DNA of 36,275 nucleotides, taken from positions 1-36,275 of the forward strand of contig JAFLCE010000039.1 in assembly GCA_017303655.1 (NCBI GenBank). The letters are read 5' to 3'. Origin of the DNA: Anaerolineae bacterium (lineage in GTDB: Bacteria; Chloroflexota; Anaerolineae; Anaerolineales; Villigracilaceae). The notes under the pieces are model-generated. The model did not search any database. It was not told where the DNA came from and saw only the letters and a program-made list of their open reading frames with translations. Of the stretch, positions 17,064-24,750 are shown in pieces (the stretch's first letter is position 1; each line of letters opens with the position of its first letter). The translations under genes and the position numbers were made by a program.

Positions 17064-17072
17064 TGCTATCAT
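17064..17072 (+). promoter_or_regulatory. Leaderless extended -10 box of the Cys-cluster gene
   Basis: TGCTATCAT (TG-n plus TATCAT) ends 6 nt before the ATG at 17079. Canonical spacing places the transcription start on the A of the start codon. No Shine-Dalgarno is present. Confidence 0.65.
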
Positions 17073-17078
17073 CCAAAC

Positions 17079-17588
17079 ATGACCAACTCTCCCGCCAACG
17101 ATCTCTGCAAAGCCTGCGGACTATGCTGTTCGGGTCATCTCTTCTCCTGGGTGCGGCTCAATGCCAACGAACTGGATAAAGTTGAAACACTCGGGCTGAC
17201 CGTCATCCGCGACGACCCGCGCCAGCGTGGCTTCACTCAACCCTGCCCAGTTTGGAATGGCGTTTGCACCGTGTACACATCGCCAGATTATCCGTCAAGT
17301 TGCAAGAAATACAAATGTAAAGTCTTGAAGCAATTGCTCAACGACGACATCGCATACCCTGAAGCATTAACCATCATCCAAGAAACGCTGACCTTGATCC
17401 GCGAGATTGAGCCGCTGTTGCCAGAGTCGTCCGCGATCAGTTTTCGCGAGCGGGTAATTGCACACAAAGAAGATTTGGAATCAAAACGAATGGATTTGGA
17501 TGGTGAGTTTCTCCAAAAGACTTCTGTTTTGTTATCCCGCTATGAAGATTTATTTGGTGTGGATGATTTTATTGATTACGATATGTAA
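17079..17588 (+). CDS. YkgJ-family Cys-cluster (zinc/iron-chelating) protein
   Basis: This 169-residue protein carries the YkgJ-type cysteine cluster CKACGLCCSG (residues 10-19), and further cysteines in QPCPVWNGVCTVY and SSCKKYKCKV that may complete the metal site. The C-terminal half is helical and charged. Such proteins are annotated as metal-binding clusters of unknown physiological role. The gene is apparently leaderless and starts its own transcript behind the Yip1 gene. It converges with the phosphatase-like gene with a 12-bp gap, and no terminator is evident between them. Confidence 0.8.
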   Translation: MTNSPANDLCKACGLCCSGHLFSWVRLNANELDKVETLGLTVIRDDPRQRGFTQPCPVWNGVCTVYTSPDYPSSCKKYKCKVLKQLLNDDIAYPEALTIIQETLTLIREIEPLLPESSAISFRERVIAHKEDLESKRMDLDGEFLQKTSVLLSRYEDLFGVDDFIDYDM

Positions 17589-17600
17589 ATTTCAACCGAC

Positions 17601-18041
17601 TCACGGATTGGAACGGACTTTTTCTACGATCTCGTGAATCTTCTGTTCAATTGCAGACAACGCATTTTCCGAGTCGGTGATGTCTAAATCTGCCACATCC
17701 CAGTAGATAATTTTTTCAGCCCATGCGGGGAAGTATTTTTTCATCATAGGCTGATGCTCCACGCGGTGGACGGCAATAATGAGACCTGCTTCTTGCAGGT
17801 CTTTTTCTTCTAATTGCATGGGGAAGCGAATAGGCTCGCTGAGCGGAATTCCTTGGTGGGTGAGACGTTTCAACGCGAATATTGAGATGGGACCGACATT
17901 GCGACCTGCGCTGGCTTCTAACCCGCGTGAGTCTGCGAACCAGTTAAGCTGCTTTTTCGCGGCGAGGTGGTTAAAGAATATCTCCGCATAGCGGCTGCGA
18001 TAGTAGTTTCCGGTGCAAAGGAATAGAATGGTGTTCGGCAT
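17601..18041 (-). CDS. Low-molecular-weight protein tyrosine phosphatase-like protein
   Basis: This 146-residue protein has the LMW-PTP / arsenate-reductase fold. The P-loop is at the N-terminus: FLCTGNYYRSR, matching C-x5-R-S with the nucleophile Cys9 and Arg15. The usual C-terminal general-acid loop (DP) is represented by YWDVADLD, so Asp is present but the following Pro is not. It may be a protein phosphatase or act on another phospho-compound; activity is inferred from the intact P-loop. Its promoter is a TATACT box ending 6 nt before the ATG, so the mRNA is predicted leaderless. An A-run in front of that box may act as an UP-like element. Confidence 0.8.
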   Translation of the reverse strand: MPNTILFLCTGNYYRSRYAEIFFNHLAAKKQLNWFADSRGLEASAGRNVGPISIFALKRLTHQGIPLSEPIRFPMQLEEKDLQEAGLIIAVHRVEHQPMMKKYFPAWAEKIIYWDVADLDITDSENALSAIEQKIHEIVEKVRSNP

Positions 18042-18047
18042 GCGAAA

Positions 18048-18053
18048 AGTATA
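18048..18053 (-). promoter_or_regulatory. Leaderless -10 box of the phosphatase-like gene
   Basis: On the minus strand TATACT (18053-18048) is followed by TTTCGC and the ATG at 18041, so predicted transcription starts at the A of ATG. A run of nine A just upstream may stand in for a -35 box, for which no good match is seen. Confidence 0.6.
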
Positions 18054-18093
18054 CCCGAGCGAATAATTTTTTTTTCACGCTTGCAAACGTGGT

Positions 18094-19020
18094 CTACTTA
18101 TCCCACCATTGCAACACCCGCAACGCCCTAAGTGTATTCCACCGGCTCGGCTGACCAGCTTTCTCCATATCGAAGAACTTTCTGCCAGTCATGCCCGTGT
18201 TCATCACCCAGCAGCCATCGGGTTTTTGCTTGCTTTTCAATAACTCGAGGGCGTCTTTCATTCTTTCGTCTTTCTTGGCATTGCAGGCTTGGAAATAATC
18301 CAGCGCGCGCAGAAAGTCGTAGCGCCAACGTGGTGGGAAAGGCATGGTCGTCATTTTTGGGTCGAAGACTTTTCCCGTTCTATGTGATTTATATAAATGA
18401 TGCGCGAGCAGGAATTCATGTCCACGGGCACGGACTTGACGGATGCGTTTCTTCTTTTCTGGGAACAGGCACTCGTATTCGTACAATCCCTCCAAGGCGG
18501 CGATGGTCGTATGAAAGGAGGAGTGAGTCGCGCCTTTGGGTGATTCACAGTTCCAGCCGCCGTCGGGCATCTGTTGGTTGACTACAAAGGAAGCAATGTC
18601 GTGGATCCGTTCGTCGGGATAACGAAAATAAGCCAGCAATGACAGGATCATACTGGTGACGCAGGTTTCGCTGTATTTCCATGCATAAGAAAATAAATTG
18701 ATACCCCCATCTGTATAAAAACCTTCATCAAGAAATAATGTACAGGCTCGTTTGGCTTGTGGGTTATTTGCAGGCAGCCCGATCAACCTGAGTGTAAGCA
18801 TGGTATAGGTGGTAGAGATGAATTTGGGACCATACATTCCGCCGCCCCAACGACCGTCTGAATCTTGCAGATCGAGCAGGCATTTTCCCCAGCCTTCTCT
18901 GGTAACTTTCTTTCGTTCGGTTTCGTACTTTGTTGATGGAAAATGTAATAAATCCTTCTGTACTTGCCAGCGAATGGATGGGTCACCTTCGAGTAGCCAG
19001 GAGAGGATTTCGGAGTTCAT
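18094..19020 (-). CDS. Terpene-cyclase/prenyltransferase-fold (alpha/alpha-barrel) protein
   Basis: This 308-residue protein has repeated alpha-helical units with QW-like motifs: LQDSDGRWGGGMYG (about 50-63), QQMPDGGWNCES (about 149-160) and KQKPDGCWVMN (about 266-276). These are the signatures of squalene-cyclase and prenyltransferase beta-subunit repeats. It is only about half the length of a true squalene-hopene cyclase, and no DxDD acid motif is visible, so it is unlikely to be a complete cyclase. It may be a scaffold or an unknown enzyme of this fold. No signal peptide was seen, and its promoter is not clear. Confidence 0.7.
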   Translation of the reverse strand: MNSEILSWLLEGDPSIRWQVQKDLLHFPSTKYETERKKVTREGWGKCLLDLQDSDGRWGGGMYGPKFISTTYTMLTLRLIGLPANNPQAKRACTLFLDEGFYTDGGINLFSYAWKYSETCVTSMILSLLAYFRYPDERIHDIASFVVNQQMPDGGWNCESPKGATHSSFHTTIAALEGLYEYECLFPEKKKRIRQVRARGHEFLLAHHLYKSHRTGKVFDPKMTTMPFPPRWRYDFLRALDYFQACNAKKDERMKDALELLKSKQKPDGCWVMNTGMTGRKFFDMEKAGQPSRWNTLRALRVLQWWDK

Positions 19021-19066
19021 GTTTTGAAAATTTGCCTCAGATCACGTACTTCTGTTTATCAGAAAA

Positions 19067-21910
19067 TTATTCTTTTATTTTATAGATAAAAATCCCATCT
19101 TTTCCAGTTGCAACATATAAATATCCGTTTTCATCTTTGGCTACCCCCCATGCGCTTAAGTTTGTTGATAGAGTGTATGAATATATTTTGACGGGGTTAC
19201 TAGGGTTTGATATATCAAAGACCAATATGTCTTCTTTGTTGTCTTCATCAGAAGCTGAATTGGCGATATAGGCTAAGTTGTCTGAAAGAGTAATGGCTCT
19301 CATGACAGTATTATTGTCAATGTAAGACCCTAATTCCGTTGGCAACATTGGGTTTGTGATATCTATTACTCTAAATCCATTGGGTTGTAAAACATAGGCA
19401 TAATTGCCTTGCCTGCTAACTCGATTGACGGACCGCGTCGGGTAATAGTATTTTATTTTTTGGGGATTACTAGGTGTTGATAAATCTAACATCCACAAAC
19501 GATTCTCGTCGGCATAATCACTCATAAAAGCATAGTTACCTGATACTGCTAATATCCAGCCCCATGAGGTCTCAGGGTTAAAATAACTGTTTTCAGGGAT
19601 TTGATAACGTTTTATTAATGAAGGCTGACATGGATTTGCCACATCTAAAATGTAAAAATTATCTTGATTGGATACATAGGCGTAGTTTTCTACCGTAGTG
19701 ATACCCCCAGAAACATTTTCTATTGCGAAGGTGATTTCAAGAGGGGATATTGGATTTGTTGTGTCTATTATTATTAGACCTTCTTCCTCAGATGTGAGGT
19801 AAAGGCAATGGTTGATAACTGCCATTCCTCCATAGGTATGATCAGCACTATAGGAGCCTGCATCAACTAAATTACTTGGATTTTTAACATTAATAATCGA
19901 GACGCCGTTTTCTTCAATGGATAAATAGATGTAATCTCCATTTTTTACTAATTCTCTAATTTGATTAGTTGTTGTATACGAGCTTTCTATTATTGGTTGC
20001 AATGGGTTGGAAATATTTAGTGTAAACAAATTATTATCGTCCAAAGCATAGATATAATTACTTTCAAGCATAATACTTTCAAAACTCATATCTTCCAATA
20101 CTAAATAAGGCTCTCGAATTGGAAGTCCTTCGTCTGTTAGTTTGATAATTTGAATTCCATTATTGGTGGTGAAGTATAAATGTTCGCTGTCGGTTTCTAT
20201 GCTGTACAACCGACTGGTGTTCAGATTGTAAAAATCAACAATTGTAAATACACCTGAGGGTAAAATGTCTACAGTCCATAAACCATTCCCATTCCCTAAA
20301 ATGTAAGCAAATTTATTCCCAATTGCAATATCATCATAATAAGGTATATTGAAAGAGCTCGCCTTATTAAAGGAACCTGATTCGAATTTCAAGATTTCAA
20401 AAGCGCTATCCTCAGTCGTGATGTAAGCATTATTGTTGTCCACTGCTATATCATTGATTTCATTGGTAATGGGGTAAAAACTTAATTCAACAGGAGCGTT
20501 GGGGTTGGATATGTCTACTGCCTGAATGCCTAAGCCTTTAATTGCCAGATATGCCACATCCTCATCAACTGTCGTGCCTGAGACAAAAGTTTTTTCATTG
20601 GCGCCGGTTTCCATAATTTTAATTTCTTCAGGTAAAGAAAGAGAGCCTGATACAAATAGAAACTTTGGGTTAAATATATTTATTATTTGAAAATCATTGC
20701 TTCCTGATGTTGTATACAATCGATTTTCGCTTACTTCAAAGTCGTATGGGGACGTGTTGCTTTGGTATTCTCCAATTTTAGCTGGTAGAGATAGATTTGC
20801 AAAATCAACCACTTGGATGACATCCTCAGAAATGATAAATAGGTAGTTCTTATTGAATGAAAAATCCTTAATATCCTCGTCGAAATTATAAGAACTTATT
20901 AGTAATGGCTGAACTGGATTGGAAACATCTAAAACTTTTATGCCTTCATTAATATATGTGTAATTGTTAACTTCTGCAAAATCATAGATATTGTTTTTAT
21001 CTTCAACAATATCTGATGAAAGTAAGGTGGTAGCTTTAGTTGGACTTTCTCGATTGGATATATCAAATATTTCAAGTAAATTGCCATTTGAAATATATAT
21101 ATAGTTGTTGATAATAGTTATTTCCCCATCAAATATATTATCAACAGATGTAATTTCTTTTACTTGTGTAGGGTCGGATATATCCATGACCGCTATATTG
21201 CTTTTGCTCCAAAAATCATTAGAAATATAAGCGTAATTCCCAGATAGCGCCATGCTAACCGGTAAGCCGGTAGTTTTATGACAGCTTATCTGAATTGGAT
21301 TGGATAAGTTCGACACATCTATTATTTGTATTGCACCTGCACATGTGCTACCAAAATCTCCGCCATAATTACACGCTGATAATAAAAGATAAGCATATCC
21401 TTTAGAAACTATGACTTTATTAATTGGCGCTGAAGTTATATGAGCACCTGTTTCAATTGGATAGAGAGGATTGGATATATCTACGATTCTTAGACCTGAT
21501 TCGACAGTAGCTACATAAGCATATTGCCCTTCAACGTATATATCTGTAACTTCATCTGGTAGTACAGTGTAACCAAGTCTTTGTGGCGTTGCGGGGTTTT
21601 TTACATCTAAAACGGCAAACTCAGGTCCAAAACCGATATATAAATATGAATCAGTCGCAAAAATGGATTGCATTGTCCCGCCAAAATGTCCAACCAATTC
21701 TAATCTTTGATCGTTATTAATATTTTCAGTAGAAACTTGATTTTCCGTGTTTGGCGAGCACATTTCTGGAGTGGGCGGCGATAGTGTTTTAGAGATTGCC
21801 CCTGCTAGAGCAAATAGGGAAGCATAACAAAGTGCGATTAATGCGCCTATTATCACGATGAATTTAAGAATAATTTTTAAAAAATACGAATAGAAATCTG
21901 AATCTTCCAT
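19067..21910 (-). CDS. Large LVIVD-repeat beta-propeller protein, membrane-anchored, AT-rich
   Basis: This 947-residue protein has one N-terminal transmembrane segment (about 14-40, IVIIGALIALCYASLFALAG) and then a long outside region. The region is built of about 20 repeats of about 42-45 residues with the LVIVD pattern: a tyrosine strand such as NYAYVSN, then DVSNP or DISNP, then P and a turn. The repeats should fold as one or more beta-propellers for extracellular binding or sensing. The start is taken at ATG 21910 (GAGG six bases before it); TTG 21922 and GTG 21916 are in-frame alternatives. It begins 16 bp after the recJ stop. Its base composition is strikingly AT-rich beside its neighbours, with many Asn, Ile and Lys codons, suggesting transfer or relaxed selection. 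Ligand is unknown. Confidence 0.85.
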   Translation of the reverse strand: MEDSDFYSYFLKIILKFIVIIGALIALCYASLFALAGAISKTLSPPTPEMCSPNTENQVSTENINNDQRLELVGHFGGTMQSIFATDSYLYIGFGPEFAVLDVKNPATPQRLGYTVLPDEVTDIYVEGQYAYVATVESGLRIVDISNPLYPIETGAHITSAPINKVIVSKGYAYLLLSACNYGGDFGSTCAGAIQIIDVSNLSNPIQISCHKTTGLPVSMALSGNYAYISNDFWSKSNIAVMDISDPTQVKEITSVDNIFDGEITIINNYIYISNGNLLEIFDISNRESPTKATTLLSSDIVEDKNNIYDFAEVNNYTYINEGIKVLDVSNPVQPLLISSYNFDEDIKDFSFNKNYLFIISEDVIQVVDFANLSLPAKIGEYQSNTSPYDFEVSENRLYTTSGSNDFQIINIFNPKFLFVSGSLSLPEEIKIMETGANEKTFVSGTTVDEDVAYLAIKGLGIQAVDISNPNAPVELSFYPITNEINDIAVDNNNAYITTEDSAFEILKFESGSFNKASSFNIPYYDDIAIGNKFAYILGNGNGLWTVDILPSGVFTIVDFYNLNTSRLYSIETDSEHLYFTTNNGIQIIKLTDEGLPIREPYLVLEDMSFESIMLESNYIYALDDNNLFTLNISNPLQPIIESSYTTTNQIRELVKNGDYIYLSIEENGVSIINVKNPSNLVDAGSYSADHTYGGMAVINHCLYLTSEEEGLIIIDTTNPISPLEITFAIENVSGGITTVENYAYVSNQDNFYILDVANPCQPSLIKRYQIPENSYFNPETSWGWILAVSGNYAFMSDYADENRLWMLDLSTPSNPQKIKYYYPTRSVNRVSRQGNYAYVLQPNGFRVIDITNPMLPTELGSYIDNNTVMRAITLSDNLAYIANSASDEDNKEDILVFDISNPSNPVKIYSYTLSTNLSAWGVAKDENGYLYVATGKDGIFIYKIKE

Positions 21911-21926
21911 TTTCACCCTCAACTCC

Positions 21927-24200
21927 CTATATCACAAGGCTTTTTATATCTTCGATAGTTGCGACATATTTTCTGTACGCAATGGTTTCATTTAGTATGC
22001 CTTGCAGGGCGATGAATAATTCCGCTTGCAGGTAGGGATTTTTTTCCTGCATCTCTTTTGATAATAGCACAATATCTTCTTCGATGCTTACAGTCAGCTG
22101 TCCGCTTGCAGCGAGCCATTCCAAACCTAGTGCAATAGTGATCTCTCGTGATGCCATGGCAGCAGCCAGTTCGTGAATGCTGGTCTTGCCGTCTTTTTTG
22201 TTTAATGCAAATTTACAAAGCCCAGCTAGCCGGTTTAGAAAATCTTCAGGTTTTTCTTCTGCAGGTGAAACTGCAAATAGATAAACTGTTTTTGGTTTTA
22301 CGGTTTCCAGAACCTGACGAAGTTCTACGGGCGATGGGGGCGTTGTATAAATGGCGAGTTCGTCGGCTGGCGTTAATTCAAAACGCGCTTTGCCTTTGGC
22401 TTTATTGGCGCCTTCTGCCCAGATCAGAGTTTGAACGTTTAAACGTTCGAACGTTGAAACGTTCAAGCGCATGTCTTGGATCTCTACCTTCGATTCTCGA
22501 ACTTCAACCGGACTTTCTTCAGTGACTCGGAATTCCTTAAATTGCAGGCTGACCTGTCGCTGTCCGCGGAAGGTGGTGGCACGCAGAGTGTAGGCGATGT
22601 CAAATTTTGTTTCGGTGGGAGGCAGGTCTTCGCCCGCTCCGCTCCACCATAGGAAGCTTTCTACATTACCATGCTCATCTTCCACGTTTAGGCGTAGATG
22701 TTCTTTTGTTTTGCCAAGTGTGACCGCGGATTTAAGCGTCACGTTGCGTGTGGCGAGAGTCAATTGTGGGTTGCCCGCGCCGAAGGGAGCGAGCAGCTCC
22801 AAACTGTCAGCGAGGTCAAGGCTCAGGTCGTTTAATCCAAGCCAGGCGTCGATCTGAAGCGTGGGTTCTTCAAAGACGATATCTCCGAGTTGTTTTTCGA
22901 TCGCTTTGCCGAGTCCTTTACGGAAGGCAGCTAGATTATCCTTTTGCAAAGACATACCCGCCGCCATGGGATGCCCGCCAAAGCCAAGCAATAAATCTTT
23001 TTGGGTGGCAATGGCTTCGGTGATGTGCAAGCCTTCAATGGAACGCGCTGAGCCGCGCAAAATACCATCTTCCGATTCGTTGAAGAGGATGGCGGGTTTG
23101 TGATAACGGTCCATGAGTTTGTTGGCGACAATGCCCACCACGCCGCCGGGCCAGTTGGGATGCGAAAGGATGATGGCAGGTTGATTGAGTAGATCTGGGT
23201 TGTCTTTGAGTTGTGCTTCAGCAGCATCGGTGACTTGTTTGGTGAGCATGCGTCGTTGTGCGTTCAAACCTTCGATCTGTGCGGCAAGCACACGCGCACG
23301 AGCCGAGTCATTGGTAAGTAAAAGTTCAACAGCAGGGTTGGCATCGCCCAAGCGACCGAGTGCATTGAGACGTGGTGCAAAGGTGAAGCCGATGGTCTCT
23401 TCGGTCAGCGAATCAAAGGAGGCACCGGCAAGTTCTGCCATCACGCGCAAACCTAGGCGGCTTGTTGTTCGCAATTGCTCAATGCCTTGCTTGGCAAGCG
23501 AGCGGGTTTCATTTTGCAACAATGCCACATCGGCTATTAAACCTAATGCAACTAAATCTAATAATTCTGCATTCCGCATTCCGCCTTCTGCATTTAAGAG
23601 TGCTTCAGCCAATTTATACGCCACACCCACGCCAGCGAGGTTTCGTAGTGGATGATCTTCGGGCAATAGCTTTGGATTGATGATGACTTTTGCATTTGGA
23701 AGTGTTTCTCCAAGATCATGATGGTCAGTAATGATGACATCTATCCCGCGTGAGTTGGCGTAATCAACGGCTTCATGTGCCGTGATGCCTGTATCACATG
23801 TGAGCAGCAGAGAGACGCCATTGTCAATGATGGGCATGAGTGACTCAATATGAATGCCATGACTTTCTTTTCCGCGCACGGGCACATAGTAAACAACATC
23901 TGCATTCAACAAACGTAATGTCTGCACCAATAGGGCTGTGGAGGTTTGACCATCTACGTCGAAGTCGCCCCAGACGCAAATCTTTTCTTTACTGCGGATA
24001 GCCATTTGGATGAAGTCAACGGCTTTTTGGATTTCAGGAAATTGCGATGATTGATTCTTTTCAGGATAAAGAAACGCCTCTGCTTCTACGGGAGAGCTGA
24101 TTCCGCGTCGGAGGAGAGTCTGCGCGATAAGGGGAGGCAAGCCCAAGTCTTGGAAAGAGGCGGGGATGTCTACAGGGTGAGGGTCAAGCCAGCGAGTCAT
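21927..24200 (-). CDS. recJ: Single-stranded-DNA-specific exonuclease RecJ
   Basis: This 757-residue 5'-3' exonuclease acts in recombination and mismatch repair. DHH-family motifs are present: GDFDVDGQTS (78-87; Gln replaces the usual Ile), TCDTGITAHE (134-143), TDHHDLGE (158-165), NPKLLPEDHPLRNLAGVGVA, and the DHHA1 motif GFGGHPMAAGMS. An OB-like domain and a C-terminal extension (about 590-757, winged-helix-like near KDGKTSIHELAAAMASR) complete it. Two short repeat tracts lie in frame: residues about 203-212 (NAEGGMRNAE) and about 577-590 (LNVSTFERLNVQTL), both outside the catalytic motifs. The ATG lies behind a TTGACA/17/GATACT promoter with a 1-nt leader. The LVIVD gene follows 16 bp after the stop and is probably co-transcribed. 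Confidence 0.95.
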   Translation of the reverse strand: MTRWLDPHPVDIPASFQDLGLPPLIAQTLLRRGISSPVEAEAFLYPEKNQSSQFPEIQKAVDFIQMAIRSKEKICVWGDFDVDGQTSTALLVQTLRLLNADVVYYVPVRGKESHGIHIESLMPIIDNGVSLLLTCDTGITAHEAVDYANSRGIDVIITDHHDLGETLPNAKVIINPKLLPEDHPLRNLAGVGVAYKLAEALLNAEGGMRNAELLDLVALGLIADVALLQNETRSLAKQGIEQLRTTSRLGLRVMAELAGASFDSLTEETIGFTFAPRLNALGRLGDANPAVELLLTNDSARARVLAAQIEGLNAQRRMLTKQVTDAAEAQLKDNPDLLNQPAIILSHPNWPGGVVGIVANKLMDRYHKPAILFNESEDGILRGSARSIEGLHITEAIATQKDLLLGFGGHPMAAGMSLQKDNLAAFRKGLGKAIEKQLGDIVFEEPTLQIDAWLGLNDLSLDLADSLELLAPFGAGNPQLTLATRNVTLKSAVTLGKTKEHLRLNVEDEHGNVESFLWWSGAGEDLPPTETKFDIAYTLRATTFRGQRQVSLQFKEFRVTEESPVEVRESKVEIQDMRLNVSTFERLNVQTLIWAEGANKAKGKARFELTPADELAIYTTPPSPVELRQVLETVKPKTVYLFAVSPAEEKPEDFLNRLAGLCKFALNKKDGKTSIHELAAAMASREITIALGLEWLAASGQLTVSIEEDIVLLSKEMQEKNPYLQAELFIALQGILNETIAYRKYVATIEDIKSLVI
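22431..22470. repeat. 8-bp-period palindromic tract inside recJ
   Basis: Octads TTGAACGT, TTAAACGT, TCGAACGT, TGAAACGT, TCAAGCGC follow one another exactly. The tract also contains nested palindromes, one of 16 bp (gaacgtttaaacgttc). It is in frame in recJ and yields an 8-residue protein repeat (LNVSTFER / LNVQT). Confidence 0.75.
23564..23591. repeat. 7-bp-period tract inside recJ
   Basis: Heptads ATTCTGC, ATTCCGC, ATTCCGC, CTTCTGC, in frame in recJ. They encode the extra NAEGGMRNAE segment between the DHH core helix KLAEALL and LLDLVALG, where RecJ proteins normally have only a short turn. Confidence 0.7.
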
Positions 24201-24207
24201 ATCTACA

Positions 24208-24236
24208 AGTATCAGGTTTCAGGTTGCTGGTGTCAA
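24208..24236 (-). promoter_or_regulatory. Leaderless promoter of recJ
   Basis: On the minus strand: consensus TTGACA (24236-24231), exactly 17 bp, GATACT (24213-24208). The predicted start is 24201, one base before the ATG at 24200. Most of the promoter is made of the 7-bp-period tract 24211-24238. Confidence 0.7.
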
Positions 24237-24238
24237 GT
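24211..24238. repeat. 7-bp-period tract in the recJ/DUF3052 divergent spacer
   Basis: Heptads ATCAGGT, TTCAGGT, TGCTGGT, GTCAAGT in direct succession. The tract spans the recJ -35 box and spacer. Confidence 0.65.
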
Positions 24239-24242
24239 GGTT

Positions 24243-24248
24243 TATAAT
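24243..24248 (+). promoter_or_regulatory. Leaderless -10 box of the DUF3052 gene
   Basis: Consensus TATAAT followed by TTTGTC and the ATG at 24255. Predicted transcription begins on the A of ATG. No Shine-Dalgarno is seen. It is back to back with the recJ promoter, the two -10 boxes being about 30 bp apart. Confidence 0.7.
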
Positions 24249-24254
24249 TTTGTC

Positions 24255-24671
24255 ATGGCAGATACAGGTTATTCTGGAACTCCACTTTATAAAAAACTTG
24301 GTTTTACCAAAGCGCCGCTGCGGGTGTTGACCATCAACGTGCCGCGTGAGTACATCACCTGGCTGGGTGAGCTGCCAGAAGGCGTGGCGTTGGCGTCCAA
24401 TGTCCGCCCGCCGGTGCAAGCTGTGCATGTTTTCGTCACGGAGAGCGCCTTCTTAAGCGCGGTACTTTCCACACTTCGCACCGAACTCGCGCAAGATGGC
24501 TTTGTGTGGGTTTCGTGGGCGAAGAAGACATCGAAAATTCCAACCGATGTTACCGAAGATGTCATTCGTGAGATCGCTCTGCCCATGGGCTTTGTGGATG
24601 TGAAAGTGTGTGCCGTCAGTGAGGTTTGGTCTGGGTTGAAACTGGTGATCCGAAAATCAGAACGGGAATAG
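24255..24671 (+). CDS. DUF3052-family protein
   Basis: This 138-residue protein matches the DUF3052 pattern: N-terminus MADTGYSGTPLYKKLGF, then LRVLTINVP, the HVFVTESAFL strand-helix, FVWVSWAKKTSKIPTDVTED, and the end IALPMGFVDVKVCAVSEVWS followed by GLKLVIRK. The core is a degenerate alpha/beta fold with no recognisable catalytic residues. The biological role is not established. The start is set by the strong TATAAT 6 nt upstream and the family's conserved N-terminus, not by the longer frame back to 24051. It is divergent from recJ and followed by the cytochrome gene with its own promoter. Confidence 0.85.
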   Translation: MADTGYSGTPLYKKLGFTKAPLRVLTINVPREYITWLGELPEGVALASNVRPPVQAVHVFVTESAFLSAVLSTLRTELAQDGFVWVSWAKKTSKIPTDVTEDVIREIALPMGFVDVKVCAVSEVWSGLKLVIRKSERE

Positions 24672-24674
24672 TTA

Positions 24675-24703
24675 TTGCATTGTCCTTTGAAATTCAGTAA
24701 GAT
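24675..24703 (+). promoter_or_regulatory. Promoter of the cytochrome c gene with downstream inverted repeat
   Basis: TTGCAT (24675-24680), 17 bp, TAAGAT (24698-24703). A 7-bp inverted repeat, aataacg/cgttatt (24704-24710 and 24719-24725), lies over the predicted start and could be an operator or a weak terminator for the DUF3052 gene. Confidence 0.45.
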
Positions 24704-24750
24704 AATAACGCTACTTAACGTTATTTTATTGTCAAAGGAGAATGCGAAGT

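Noticed and set aside
18060-18090. Hairpin with T-run between the phosphatase-like and cyclase-fold genes as a terminator
   Set aside because: On the minus strand the near-palindrome is followed by A, not T. On the plus strand the T-run precedes it. It fits an upstream A-tract better.
18094-19020. Squalene-hopene cyclase
   Set aside because: It is only 308 residues and lacks the DxDD acid motif, so only the fold is claimed.
24051-24254. N-terminal extension of the DUF3052 protein
   Set aside because: It is antisense to recJ and crosses both divergent promoters. The family N-terminus begins at 24255.
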